A stretch of 64,000 nucleotides of DNA from Psychromonas arctica DSM 14288 (GTDB taxonomy: Bacteria > Pseudomonadota > Gammaproteobacteria > Enterobacterales > Psychromonadaceae), in assembly GCF_000482725.1 (NCBI RefSeq), contig NZ_KI519477.1:340923-404922 (forward strand), read 5' to 3'. Under the pieces are notes generated by a model. It was not told the origin of the DNA. It did not search any database and was given only the letters and a program-made list of their open reading frames with translations. Positions 28,743 through 38,141 of the stretch are shown here, one piece after another (position 1 is the first letter of the stretch; each line of letters begins with the position of its first letter). The translations under genes and the position numbers were made by a program.

Positions 28743-29156
28743 ATGCGTCATTATGAAATCGTATTTATGGTTCACCCAGATCAGAGTGAACAAGTTAATG
28801 GTATGATCGAGCGTTACACTACTTCTATCACAGAAGCAGGTGGTACTGTTCATCGTCTAGAAGATTGGGGTCGTCGTCAACTGGCTTACCCAATTAACAA
28901 ACTACACAAAGCACACTATGTTCTTATGAATATTGAAGCTGAGCAAACAGTAATCGATGATTTGGAAACTGCTTTCCGTTTCAACGACGCTGTGATCCGC
29001 AACATGATCATGCGTACTAAATCTGCTGTAACTGAAGCATCTGTAGTGGCTAAAGCAAAAGAAGAACGTGTTGAACGTGCTCCTCGTGCTCCACGTCCAG
29101 ATTTTGATGCTGCACCAGCTGCGCCTGCTGCAACAGAAGCAGAAGCAGAAGCATAA
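28743..29156 (+). CDS. rpsF: Ribosomal protein S6
   Basis: The 137-residue protein opens [18 protein letters not shown] and includes the family block [20 protein letters not shown]. The C-terminus is an acidic, alanine-rich tail (EAEAEA), where E. coli RimK adds glutamates. It binds 16S rRNA with S18. It is first in rpsF-priB-rpsR-rplI, with a strong aaggag ribosome site. Confidence 0.97.
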   Translation: MRHYEIVFMVHPDQSEQVNGMIERYTTSITEAGGTVHRLEDWGRRQLAYPINKLHKAHYVLMNIEAEQTVIDDLETAFRFNDAVIRNMIMRTKSAVTEASVVAKAKEERVERAPRAPRPDFDAAPAAPAATEAEAEA

Positions 29157-29164
29157 GAAACTGA

Positions 29165-29470
29165 GTGACTGATAACTTTTTGCAACTTACAGGTATCGTA
29201 ACTGAAAAGCCGATACATAAAACAAGCCCTAGCGGCATTGAACACTGTAACCTGACGATAGAACATCGTTCAGTGCAAGAAGAAGCTGGATTACCACGCA
29301 ATACATATTGTTATATGCCAATTGCAACAAGTGGACCATTAGCAAGTCAGTTGAAGAATAAATTATCGAAAGGTATGCAAATTAAAGTAAGTGGTTTTAT
29401 CACTTATCATCAGAGCAAGAGTAATCTTGGTAAGTTGGTGTTGCATGCTCAGTACATAGAACAAATTTAA
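29165..29470 (+). CDS. priB: Primosomal replication protein PriB
   Basis: The 101-residue single OB-fold protein starts with GTG eight bases after the rpsF stop. MTDNFLQLTGIVTEKP and IEHCNLTIEHRSVQEEAG match PriB. It stabilises PriA on DNA during restart of stalled forks. Its presence in the rpsF operon is typical of gamma- and beta-proteobacteria. It is translationally coupled to its neighbours. Confidence 0.95.
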   Translation: MTDNFLQLTGIVTEKPIHKTSPSGIEHCNLTIEHRSVQEEAGLPRNTYCYMPIATSGPLASQLKNKLSKGMQIKVSGFITYHQSKSNLGKLVLHAQYIEQI

Positions 29471-29707
<237 letters not shown>

Positions 29708-29723
29708 ATAGGAGCTATATATT

Positions 29724-30176
29724 ATGGAAATTATTCTACAAGATACAGTTGCTAACCTTGGTAAACTTGGCGATAAAGTTAACGTTAAAGCAGGTTACGC
29801 ACGTAACTTTCTTTTCCCACAGCAAAAAGCTGTTCCAGCAAACAAAGCAAACTTAGAAGCTTTTGAAGCACGTCGTGCTGAATTAGAAGCTAAGCAAGCT
29901 GCTAACCTAGCTGCTGCTCAAGCACGTGGTGAAGCTATCTCTGCATTAGAAGCGGTTGTTATCACTTCTAAAGCTGGTGATGCTGGTAAACTGTTCGGTT
30001 CAATCGGTACGCGTGATATTGCTGATGCAATCACTGCTGCTGGTGTAGCTGTTGCTAAAAGTGAAGTTCGTCTTCCTGAAGGTGCTTTACGTTTAACAGG
30101 TTCTTACGAGATCACTGTTACAGTACATTCTGACGTAACTTCAATTGTAAACCTTGAAATTGTTGAAGCTGAGTAA
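29724..30176 (+). CDS. rplI: Ribosomal protein L9
   Basis: The 150-residue protein starts [19 protein letters not shown] with the L9 N-terminal RNA-binding domain ([16 protein letters not shown]), a long connecting helix (about 42-75) and a C-terminal globular domain. It is the last gene of the operon and ends at a strong terminator. Confidence 0.97.
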   Translation: MEIILQDTVANLGKLGDKVNVKAGYARNFLFPQQKAVPANKANLEAFEARRAELEAKQAANLAAAQARGEAISALEAVVITSKAGDAGKLFGSIGTRDIADAITAAGVAVAKSEVRLPEGALRLTGSYEITVTVHSDVTSIVNLEIVEAE

Positions 30177-30200
30177 TCAGTAACAATACTTTAATGTTTT

Positions 30201-30231
30201 AAAATACCTGCTTTCGAGCAGGTATTTTTTT
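30201..30231 (+). terminator. Terminator of the rpsF operon
   Basis: aaaatacctgc pairs with gcaggtatttt around a tttcga loop and runs into T residues, 24 bp after rplI. Confidence 0.92.
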
Positions 30232-30403
30232 GTCTAAAATTTAGTTATCCCCTTGCCCTTCCAACTATTGATACCTATCTATAAGATGATTCTTGCAACC
30301 TAAAAAATATGCCTGTGTAGTACTGGGTTGTCATCATAAGAGATAACTCAATGATGCTGTTTGAACTGCCCTTTTCCCACTCCGACAGTAGTTAACCACT
30401 AAA

Positions 30404-31090
30404 TTAAGCTGATGGAGCTGACTCCACCACTAACCGATAGCCTGCACCATATACTGATTGAATAAGATCTTGGCCTTGGCTGATATCTGCCAATTTTTTT
30501 CTTAATTTTTTAATATGACTATCAATGGTACGATTATTAACAATGCGGTCATCTGAATACATGCTCTGCATTAATTGTTCACGCGTAAAGATCCGCCCCG
30601 GTTTATTAGCAAGTGGTTTAAGCAATTGAAACTCAACAGAAGTCAGTGCAATTTCGATGTGATTAAAACTAACTACTAAGCGTTCTTGATCTAACTTTAA
30701 ATCCGGTTCAATAGCAACGTTGTTCAGCTGGCCTCTTCTTAATACCGCTTTGACTCTGGCCACCACTTCTTTAGGGCTAAATGGTTTACAAATATAATCA
30801 TCAGCACCTAAGTCTAAACCTAACAACCGGTCGTCTTCATCGACTTTGGCTGTCACCATCAAAATAGGTACGTTAGAAAATTGGCGAATTTCCTTACACA
30901 GCGTAATACCGTCTTTACCTGGTAACATAATATCCAATAATATGACCGTTGGTTGGTTCGCTTTTACCCAGCTCACCACTTGATCTCCATGATGAATTTG
31001 CTGTGGCTGATACTCAGTTAGCTTGAAGTAATCAGCTAACAAATTAGCTAGCTTTATTTCATCTTCTACAATCAATATTGAATTTGACAC
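30404..31090 (-). CDS. OmpR-family response regulator, BaeR-like
   Basis: The 228-residue protein has a receiver domain (1-120) with the phosphorylation site D53 in ILLDIMLPGKDG and K103-type motif DYICKPFSP, then an OmpR winged helix (about 130-225) with RTIDSHIKKLRKKL and VYGAGYRL. The best resemblance is to BaeR, which responds to envelope stress. It lies 146 bp after its sensor kinase on the same strand. Targets are unknown; the nearby small exported-protein genes are candidates. Confidence 0.88.
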   Translation of the reverse strand: MSNSILIVEDEIKLANLLADYFKLTEYQPQQIHHGDQVVSWVKANQPTVILLDIMLPGKDGITLCKEIRQFSNVPILMVTAKVDEDDRLLGLDLGADDYICKPFSPKEVVARVKAVLRRGQLNNVAIEPDLKLDQERLVVSFNHIEIALTSVEFQLLKPLANKPGRIFTREQLMQSMYSDDRIVNNRTIDSHIKKLRKKLADISQGQDLIQSVYGAGYRLVVESAPSA

Positions 31091-31236
31091 ATTATCAACC
31101 TTAATGATTTACCCCCTATGTCACCAAAAGGTAACACCTGCCCAAAACTTACAATGATCTAGAGTACTGCTACTGAATCGCTAAATAGCTAAGTTTCAAG
31201 AAGCAAGTCTCAATCATCCAAAACAGATCAAATACA

Positions 31237-32691
31237 TTATTGGCTCAACGGTAGCTCAATAATGATCGCTAATCCACCCAGTTCAGACGCTTGTGCATAA
31301 ATATGCCCTTGATGTGCAGTAACAATATGCGCACAAATAGACAATCCAAGACCAGCCCCCCCAGTTTTACGATTTCTTGAATCTTCAACACGATATAAAT
31401 ATTCAAATAAATGTGATAAATGCTGTTCAGGCACTCCCACACCATTATCTTCTACTGTCACTCTCACAATGGGATTCATTGCTTGTTGCTCAACAACCAG
31501 TGATATTTTCATTACATTCGCTTCAGCGTATTTAATGCAATTGTTCATCAAGTTTTCAAACAACTGACATAAGCGAATACTATCAGCAAAAATAATCGCA
31601 ACAGGTGCTTTAATATCAACTGTCAACGAGGTTCCAGCAACCGATAAGTAACTGCTAAATTTATTAACCTCTGAGGCTAACCAGTCGCTTAAGTTAATAT
31701 TTTTTTTACGATAATGCATACCACCTATATCCGCGCTTGTTAGTTGATGTAAGTCATCAATAAGGTGCTGCAAATGTTTCACTTCATCGTTAGCTGAATC
31801 AATATTACTTTTCTCGAGTGGACGCACCCCATCGAGCATGGCCTCTAATTCCCCCCTTAGAATCGCCACCGGTGTTCGTAATTCATGTGATATATTCGCT
31901 AACCAACGTTTACGTGCATCTTCATTCTCATGCAGTGTTAATGCTAATTCATTAAAGTCTCTGCTTAATTCGCCCAGCTCATCTTTTCTATTTACATCGA
32001 TATGTTGAAGATAATTACCCTGGGTCAACTGGTGCATGCCAAAAATTATTTTCTTAATAGGTTCAGCAATATGGCGTGCTAATGGAAAAGTGATTAACAC
32101 CACTAGCCCCATCGCAACTAAGGCAATGATCCATAAGTAACTTTGCTGTTGTTTGATAAAATCGAGTTCATAACCATCGGTTATTTTTTTGTGTTGCGGG
32201 ATCATTAACCAACCAATATTTTTATTATCAACCTCGAGCAACGTTTTACTGTATTCAGACCCTTCAATATAATGCCCTGCCACTAGATTGTTGTCTTGAT
32301 CAAACAAAGCAAAGCCAGGTCTTTGCATCGGCCGAGGAACTCCGTCTCTTGGGGGGGGCGGTCGACCAAATTCAGGAGGAGGTCTTCTCGTTAATTCTGT
32401 CGGCGAGGGTTCGTCATCATTATGACTCAAGTTGAAAAACAGTAAATCGCCAAACCTTTTATGTTGACCTTGCAACCCTTGCCAAGTGCCATCTTTTTTA
32501 TATTCTTGCTGCAGCTGAACCACTAAAGGCTGCAATGACTCCATCTGTTTACTGTTAACATATTCAACAATCCCCTTACCAATACTCCATTGAATGAGTA
32601 GTACCAAAGCTGTCACGAGTAATAAACTAAAGCTGAAAAAAACTAAAAAAAGTTTGTTATGGATTTTCATTATGACGGTTCTCTTTATCAA
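31237..32691 (-). CDS. Sensor histidine kinase, BaeS-like, with proline-rich periplasmic loop
   Basis: The 484-residue inner-membrane kinase has TM segments at about 12-34 and 184-204, a HAMP linker (205-257), the dimerisation helix with H269 (NISHELRTPVAIL), and N, G1 and G2 boxes (NLMNNCIKYAEA, DNGVGVPEQHL, GGAGLGLSI). The periplasmic sensor has an odd proline-rich stretch at 100-124 (RRPPPEFGRPPPPRDGVPR). The start may be M8. It is cotranscribed with the response regulator. Confidence 0.88.
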   Translation of the reverse strand: MIKRTVIMKIHNKLFLVFFSFSLLLVTALVLLIQWSIGKGIVEYVNSKQMESLQPLVVQLQQEYKKDGTWQGLQGQHKRFGDLLFFNLSHNDDEPSPTELTRRPPPEFGRPPPPRDGVPRPMQRPGFALFDQDNNLVAGHYIEGSEYSKTLLEVDNKNIGWLMIPQHKKITDGYELDFIKQQQSYLWIIALVAMGLVVLITFPLARHIAEPIKKIIFGMHQLTQGNYLQHIDVNRKDELGELSRDFNELALTLHENEDARKRWLANISHELRTPVAILRGELEAMLDGVRPLEKSNIDSANDEVKHLQHLIDDLHQLTSADIGGMHYRKKNINLSDWLASEVNKFSSYLSVAGTSLTVDIKAPVAIIFADSIRLCQLFENLMNNCIKYAEANVMKISLVVEQQAMNPIVRVTVEDNGVGVPEQHLSHLFEYLYRVEDSRNRKTGGAGLGLSICAHIVTAHQGHIYAQASELGGLAIIIELPLSQ

Positions 32692-32773
32692 TACTCGTTA
32701 CTAAATAATCGTATCAGTTAACACTTGTTTAGGGTTTACCAGGATCGAATTACTGCATATGTTAATCGCTCAT

Positions 32774-32850
32774 AGTTAAATAGCTGACAGTTAAATAGCT
32801 GACAGTTAAATCGCTGATAGTTAAATCGCTGATAGTTAAATAGATCACAG
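32774..32850. repeat. 15 bp tandem repeat, about five units
   Basis: agttaaatagctgac and close variants (agttaaatcgctgat) begin at 32774, 32789, 32804, 32819 and 32834. A diverged half unit precedes them. The array is 80 bp upstream of the kinase start. The rest of the 664 bp spacer (32692-33355) holds only further short repeats such as cctaact near 32990-33045 and no gene I can support. Confidence 0.8.
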
Positions 32851-33355
32851 CACATTCATTGTTGAACCTAAACTGATATTTAGAAATACTAACGTAGTTA
32901 TTACTTAATAATCATATCAATTAATGATGCTATTAAATGCACTCATCTGACTATCCATCCAACATCCCGTTGTCTCTCATTAACTATGCCATTACCTAAC
33001 TATCATTAGCGATACTATTACCTAACTCTGATACCTAACTCAATACAGTCGGTTACTCTATTTGCTTGTGTATCTAGCCTTTGAGATAGATGCGCATCTG
33101 TTATTCAATTTATCATGTGAATGACTTTAATATGACAAAGCACTTATCAAACGCAAATGAATAGTCTATTCAAATAAGCGTTTGATGGTTGAGTAAGTTG
33201 AATAAACAGAAATGATGAAAATATGCAGTAAGCGTACTATTAAAACGATGATTGATGATTATAAAAATAAATAACCTCAATGCATATCCAGCACTGAGGT
33301 TACATAATACAGTCATGCGCTAATAAAAAAGAGCTATCAGCTAAATGGAATGTCA

Positions 33356-33835
33356 CTAGGCAACGGTATCAATTAAAGAGTCACCCTCTTCGATACCAAA
33401 TTTCTCCATCACCTGTGCGTACACAGAGAAACGCTGCTCTTCAGTTAATTGTTCAACACTGTCGGCATCATTCGCCGCTAACGTTTCTTCTAACAATTCT
33501 TCTAAATAGCTCGCCATTGAACTGATTTCATCTGAACTTTGCGCAGGAGGTGGCGGCGGAGGTGGACGATCGCCTTCGACATTGGCTAAATCACCAATCT
33601 CTTTTGCACCAAAACCCAATTCAGACAATGCAGATTCCATAGCTTTGCCTGGCTCAATACCAGCCTCAGAAAATGTATCGATAATACTTAAGGCATCGGC
33701 TGTTGTTAAATTGTCTGCATCCAGTTCAGATAATGTGTCTGAAATAAGCGTTTGTTGCTCTTCCGTTAATACTTTCTCTGAACGTGATGACGTAGGCATT
33801 GTGACTGATGAACCAGAACTGATTGAACTAATCAT
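33356..33835 (-). CDS. Uncharacterised acidic protein with poly-proline stretch
   Basis: The 159-residue acidic protein has no signal peptide. It begins MISSISSGSSV, has a helical region with an EF-hand-like DADNLTTADALSIID stretch (about 39-53), seven consecutive prolines (about 91-97) and an acidic C-terminal helical region. Small serine-start proteins with poly-proline linkers and EF-hand-like loops occur beside EF-hand genes in other marine bacteria, but I cannot name the family. It follows the EF-hand gene by 14 bp and is surely cotranscribed with it. Confidence 0.6.
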   Translation of the reverse strand: MISSISSGSSVTMPTSSRSEKVLTEEQQTLISDTLSELDADNLTTADALSIIDTFSEAGIEPGKAMESALSELGFGAKEIGDLANVEGDRPPPPPPPAQSSDEISSMASYLEELLEETLAANDADSVEQLTEEQRFSVYAQVMEKFGIEEGDSLIDTVA

Positions 33836-33849
33836 AAGAATGCTTCCTG

Positions 33850-34140
33850 TTATTGACGTTGTTGTGGACGAGGTGGTTTATGATCGCTAAATTCTTGCTC
33901 ACTAATCACACCGTTACCATCTGCATCAATATCATCAAATACGGTTTGGTGATCACCATGAGGCAATGTTTGTGCTGAAAACTCATCAAAATCAATTTCA
34001 CCACTATTATTGCTATCAATGCTTGAGAAATCAGGCCGAGCACCTTTAGGTCCCCTTTCCTGTGAGTCTTGTGCATAACTTTGACTGGTTACACCCACAA
34101 CCATTGCTAATGCAATCATTACATTTACACATTTTTTCAT
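33850..34140 (-). CDS. Small exported EF-hand protein
   Basis: The 96-residue protein has a signal peptide ending near SYAQD (about residue 24) and two EF-hand loops: DSNNSGEIDFDEF and DIDADGNGVISEQEF, each with acidic positions at 1, 3, 5 and 12. It should be a periplasmic or secreted calcium-binding protein. The C-terminus HKPPRPQQRQ is proline-rich. It is first in a two-gene unit with the poly-proline protein. An agagga ribosome site precedes the ATG. Confidence 0.8.
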   Translation of the reverse strand: MKKCVNVMIALAMVVGVTSQSYAQDSQERGPKGARPDFSSIDSNNSGEIDFDEFSAQTLPHGDHQTVFDDIDADGNGVISEQEFSDHKPPRPQQRQ

Positions 34141-34345
34141 TAAAAGATCCTCTCAAGATAAAATTACTAATACTAGGCTAACAATTGAATGTGCAAAGAA
34201 TGTGCAAAATAGGTAAAAAAAGTATTTAAATTTAAAAAAAACCATACTTTCACTCACATCGCTTGCTACACAGTGATTTATGCTTGCGTTAAAAATAAAA
34301 ATATTTATTCTCTATGCCATATAACCATTAATTAAGTAGATAAAA

Positions 34346-34807
34346 ATGAAAACATTAGCCGACTATCAATTACTGACTAAACAAGCCTTAGCATTGATTG
34401 AAGATGAACAAGATTTAACTGCCAAACTAGCTAATATCAGTGCATTACTAAACATGAATTTAAACAATATAAACTGGGTAGGTTTTTACGTTTTAAAGGG
34501 CGAGCAATTGGTATTGGGGCCATTTCAAGGCAATGTTGCTTGTTACCGCATCGATCTAGACAAGGGTGTTTGCGGGAAAGCCTTCAGTACTAATACAACA
34601 CAACGCATTGCCGATGTACATGAATTCCCAGGACACATTGCTTGTGATGCAGCGAGCCAATCTGAAATTGTTATTCCTATCAATTACAATGGCAAAACAG
34701 TGGCAGTATTGGATATTGATAGTCCAATAACCGAGCGTTTTAATGAAGTGGATGAAGCGGGTTTAAATCACTTTATTGCACAATTAGAAAGCCAGTTGAA
34801 TTTCTAG
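34346..34807 (+). CDS. msrC: Free methionine-(R)-sulfoxide reductase (GAF domain)
   Basis: The 153-residue GAF-fold enzyme (fRMsr, E. coli YebR/MsrC) reduces free methionine R-sulfoxide in the cytosol. The expected cysteines are present in CYRIDLDKGVCGKAF (two) and HIACDAASQSEIVIPI (one). NINWVGFYVL matches the family. It is a single gene, convergent with lysS, sharing the spacer that holds a 7 bp repeat and the lysS terminator. Confidence 0.92.
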   Translation: MKTLADYQLLTKQALALIEDEQDLTAKLANISALLNMNLNNINWVGFYVLKGEQLVLGPFQGNVACYRIDLDKGVCGKAFSTNTTQRIADVHEFPGHIACDAASQSEIVIPINYNGKTVAVLDIDSPITERFNEVDEAGLNHFIAQLESQLNF

Positions 34808-34839
34808 CTGATCGCATTTTATCCCATGTCAAAGTCGAA

Positions 34840-34874
34840 AGTTAGAAGTTAAAAGTTAAAAGTTAAAAGTTAAA
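34840..34874. repeat. 7 bp tandem repeat, five units
   Basis: agttaga is followed by four perfect agttaaa units in the msrC-lysS spacer. It is a third intergenic array in this window with a 7 bp period. Confidence 0.75.
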
Positions 34875-34896
34875 AGGTACGACATTTTCTGGTGAT

Positions 34897-34926
34897 AAAA
34901 AAGCCCCGTGAAAAACGAGGCTTTTA
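34897..34926. terminator. Bidirectional terminator between msrC and lysS
   Basis: aaaagccccgt pairs with acgaggctttt (one G-T or mismatch) around a short A-rich loop, with A-rich and T-rich flanks. It can serve both convergent genes. Confidence 0.8.
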
Positions 34927-34967
34927 TTTACCAAGATAATATTCAGTAGAAGGTTATCTTATAATAA

Positions 34968-36485
34968 TTATTTAGCTTGCGGGCGCATATGTGGAAATAA
35001 TAATACGTCACGAATCGTATGGCTATCAGTAAACAACATCACTAAACGGTCGATACCAATACCTTCACCAGCTGTTGGTGGTAAACCATGCTCTAGTGCA
35101 GTAATGTAATCAGCATCGTAGAACATTGCTTCATCATCACCCGATTCTTTCTGTGCGACTTGATCCATGAAACGTTGCGCTTGGTCTTGTGAATCATTTA
35201 ACTCAGAGAATCCATTCGCTAATTCACGACCACCGACAAAGAATTCGAAACGATCTGTTACTTCTGGGTTTTCATCGTTACGACGAGCTAATGGTGACAC
35301 TTCCGCAGGGTAAGCAGTAATGAACGTAGGTTGCATTAACTTGTGCTCAGCCGTCTCTTCAAAGATCTCTGTTAAGACTTTACCTTCGCCCCAACTATCT
35401 TTTAAGTGAATGTCTAAACGTTTTGCTAAGGCTTTTAATCCTTCCATGCTTTCTAATTCAGCAGCTTCGATGCCTTCGTTATATTCAAGGATTGACTCTT
35501 TCATTGTTAAACGTATAAAAGGTTTGCCAAAATCAAACGTTTCTTCACCGTATTTAACAATGCTTGAGCCTAATACATTTTCAGTAATAGTACGTAACAT
35601 ATCTTCTGTTAAGTTCATTAGGTCAATGTAGTCAGCGTAAGCTTGGTAGAACTCAATCATAGTGAATTCAGGGTTATGACGCGTTGAAACACCTTCGTTA
35701 CGGAAGCTACGGTTAATTTCAAATACACGCTCAAAGCCACCAACTACTAAACGTTTAAGATTTAATTCTGGCGCAATACGTAAATACATAGGTAAATCTA
35801 ATGCATTATGGAATGTTTCAAAAGGCTTAGCCGTTGCTCCGCCCGGGATAGCTTGTAACATTGGCGTTTCTACTTCCATGAAATTACGTTCATTTAAGTA
35901 AGTACGGATAGCGGTTACGATCTTGTTACGTAAAATAAATGTTTTACGAGAAGATTCATTAGCAATTAAATCAAGGTAACGTTGACGGTAACAAGCTTCA
36001 GTATCTGATAACCCGTGGAATTTATCAGGTAATGGACGCAGTGCTTTAGTCAAAATACGGATTTCTGATACTTTAATGCTTAATTCATCTGTTTTTGTTT
36101 TAAATAAAACACCAGTAGCACCAACAATATCGCCTAAATCCCATTTTTTGAATTCAGTATTGTAAAAACCTTCAGCTAAGTTATCACGTGCAACATAGAC
36201 TTGAACTTGACCGCCCATATCTTGGATAGTCGCAAAGCTTGCTTTACCCATAATACGACGTGTCATCATACGGCCAGCGACGCTAACTTCAACGGCTAAC
36301 TCTTCTAGTTCTTCTTTGCTCTTTTCGTCATAAAGCTTATGCAGTTCATCTGAGATATTTTTACGACGGAAATCATTCGGGAATGCTTGTCCCTTTTCAC
36401 GCATAGCATCTAATTTTTCTAGACGTGCTGTTAAAATATCGTTCAACTCTTCTTGTGGTGCTTCTGCTTGGTTTTGCTCTGACAT
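34968..36485 (-). CDS. lysS: Lysyl-tRNA synthetase (class II)
   Basis: The 505-residue class II synthetase has an N-terminal OB-fold (about 65-145, [16 protein letters not shown]) and class II motifs: motif 1 near FMEVETPML, motif 2 [16 protein letters not shown] and motif 3 [10 protein letters not shown]. It charges tRNA-Lys. It follows prfB on the same strand, the conserved prfB-lysS pair, with a 94 bp gap that contains a hairpin. Confidence 0.97.
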   Translation of the reverse strand: MSEQNQAEAPQEELNDILTARLEKLDAMREKGQAFPNDFRRKNISDELHKLYDEKSKEELEELAVEVSVAGRMMTRRIMGKASFATIQDMGGQVQVYVARDNLAEGFYNTEFKKWDLGDIVGATGVLFKTKTDELSIKVSEIRILTKALRPLPDKFHGLSDTEACYRQRYLDLIANESSRKTFILRNKIVTAIRTYLNERNFMEVETPMLQAIPGGATAKPFETFHNALDLPMYLRIAPELNLKRLVVGGFERVFEINRSFRNEGVSTRHNPEFTMIEFYQAYADYIDLMNLTEDMLRTITENVLGSSIVKYGEETFDFGKPFIRLTMKESILEYNEGIEAAELESMEGLKALAKRLDIHLKDSWGEGKVLTEIFEETAEHKLMQPTFITAYPAEVSPLARRNDENPEVTDRFEFFVGGRELANGFSELNDSQDQAQRFMDQVAQKESGDDEAMFYDADYITALEHGLPPTAGEGIGIDRLVMLFTDSHTIRDVLLFPHMRPQAK

Positions 36486-36528
36486 GATAGTTCCTATCGG
36501 TTTAGTGTCTTACATAATTTGTTTCTAA

Positions 36529-36565
36529 ATGTGCCTTATATTACGTACGTGAATATAAGGCACAT
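36529..36565. terminator. Perfect 14 bp hairpin between prfB and lysS
   Basis: atgtgccttatatt pairs exactly with aatataaggcacat over a nine-base loop. It lacks a T-run, so it may attenuate or process the prfB-lysS mRNA rather than end it. Confidence 0.45.
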
Positions 36566-36579
36566 GCTATTTACTCTAT

Positions 36580-37678
36580 TTATAATCCAGATTTCAGACT
36601 TGCTTCGATAAATTTATTTAAATCGCCATCTAATACTACTTGGGTGTTACGGTTTTCAACACCGGTGCGTAAATCTTTAATACGAGAGTCATCCAAGACG
36701 TAAGAACGAATTTGGCTACCCCAGCCAATATCAGACTTACCATCTTCATTGATCTGCTTTTCTGCATTTTGTAATTGTAATTCGTGCTCATATAATTTGG
36801 CACGTAATTGTTTCATCGCTTGGTCTTTATTTTTATGTTGTGAACGGTCATTTTGACACTGTACAACAATATTGGTTGGCGTATGCGTAATACGTACAGC
36901 CGACTCGGTTGTATTAACGTGCTGCCCACCCGCTCCTGAGGCACGATATACATCAATACGTAAATCAGCAGGATTAATTTGAATATCGATATTGTCATCG
37001 ATTTCAGGGTAAATAAATGCCGATGCAAACGAGGTATGGCGTTTACCCGATGAGTCAAAGGGTGACTTACGCACTAAACGATGTACACCGGTTTCAGTAC
37101 GTAACCAACCATAGGCATATTCACCACTAAAACGAATAGTCGCGCCTTTAATGCCTGCAACATCACCAGGTGTCGCTTCCATTAGCTCGGTTTTATATCC
37201 ATTAGCTTCACCCCAACGTAAATACATACGTAACAGCATATTTGCCCAATCTTGCGCTTCTGTACCGCCTGAACCTGATTGAATATCAAGATAACAAGAA
37301 CATGCATCTTGTTTGCCCGAAAACATCCGGCGAAACTCTAGCACTTCAAGTTGCTTTTCAAGGTCATTGGCTTCTTTAACCGCTTCATCAAAGCTGTCTT
37401 GGTCGCTTTCTTCTACAGCCATCTCCACCAGCATTTCAATATCGTCAGTACCTTCTGTTAATGCATCAATGGTTTTCACCACTAATTCAAGGCTACTACG
37501 TTCTTTTCCTAATGCTTGTGCATGTTCTGGATCATTCCATACTTCAGAAGATTCTAGTTCACGGCTAACTTCTTCAAGTCGTTCCACTTTTGAATCATAG
37601 TCAAAGGTACCCCCTAAGCATTTCAGCACGCTCAGTCAGGTCTTTAAGTTGATTAAGAATAGGGTTTACTTCAAACAT
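36580..37678 (-). CDS. prfB: Peptide chain release factor RF2 with programmed +1 frameshift
   Basis: The gene begins at the ATG at 37678. Frame 0 reads 25 codons ([20 protein letters not shown] then LRGYL) and reaches an in-frame TGA at 37603-37601. A +1 shift on CTT TGA C continues as [11 protein letters not shown] to the end, giving 365 residues, the E. coli length. SPF (in [13 protein letters not shown]) recognises the stop codon and GGQ (in [12 protein letters not shown]) triggers hydrolysis. It is followed by lysS. Confidence 0.95.
37600..37615 (-). promoter_or_regulatory. RF2 programmed frameshift site
   Basis: On the minus strand the site reads AGGGGGTACCTTTGAC: an internal Shine-Dalgarno-like AGGGGG three bases before the CTT slip codon, then TGA and C. 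This is the classic autoregulatory +1 recoding signal. Low RF2 favours the shift. Confidence 0.95.
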
Positions 37679-37931
37679 TGAGGCTCACTATTGATATATT
37701 CGTAAAAAGAGCCGAATTTTAACCAATTATCGATAAAATAAATAGAGAACATTTAAAATTAATAAGCATCTTGCAGCGGAGAATCTACAGATTGCCTCGA
37801 ACTCACTTTAATTGCAGCAAATTGAGTTGATTTTTAAACCCTATAGGCACTCAAGCAATATCAATATTGATAAGCCAACACCTTATTATTTAAATATTAT
37901 GAATAAGTATAAACACGCTTGTTATCGCTCT

Positions 37932-37970
37932 AAATACGCTAAATGCTTGTTATTAGTATTTAGCGTATTT
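37932..37970. promoter_or_regulatory. Perfect 13 bp hairpin in the ilvIH upstream region
   Basis: aaatacgctaaat pairs with atttagcgtattt over a 13-base loop, 172 bp upstream of ilvI. It has no T-run. It could be part of an ilvIH leader or a protein-binding dyad. The 463 bp spacer 37679-38141 holds no other gene. Confidence 0.35.
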
Positions 37971-38141
37971 TCAAAATCCCTAAGAAACTAAAAAAATAGA
38001 AAAAAAATACAATTTTTTACTTTTATTAGATGCATTTTATTTTCATTAACGTAAAGTTAAAGGTTCATTTAAGCAAGGTTCGCTTCTATCCGATACAGGT
38101 AGAAAACGACGCAATTAACCGATTGTATAAGGATACAAATT

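Noticed and set aside
32774-32850. CRISPR array
   Set aside because: The 15 bp units follow each other without spacers, and there are no cas genes.
37600-37678. prfB as a pseudogene because of an in-frame TGA
   Set aside because: The stop lies in the canonical RF2 frameshift signal and the total length after the shift is 365 residues.
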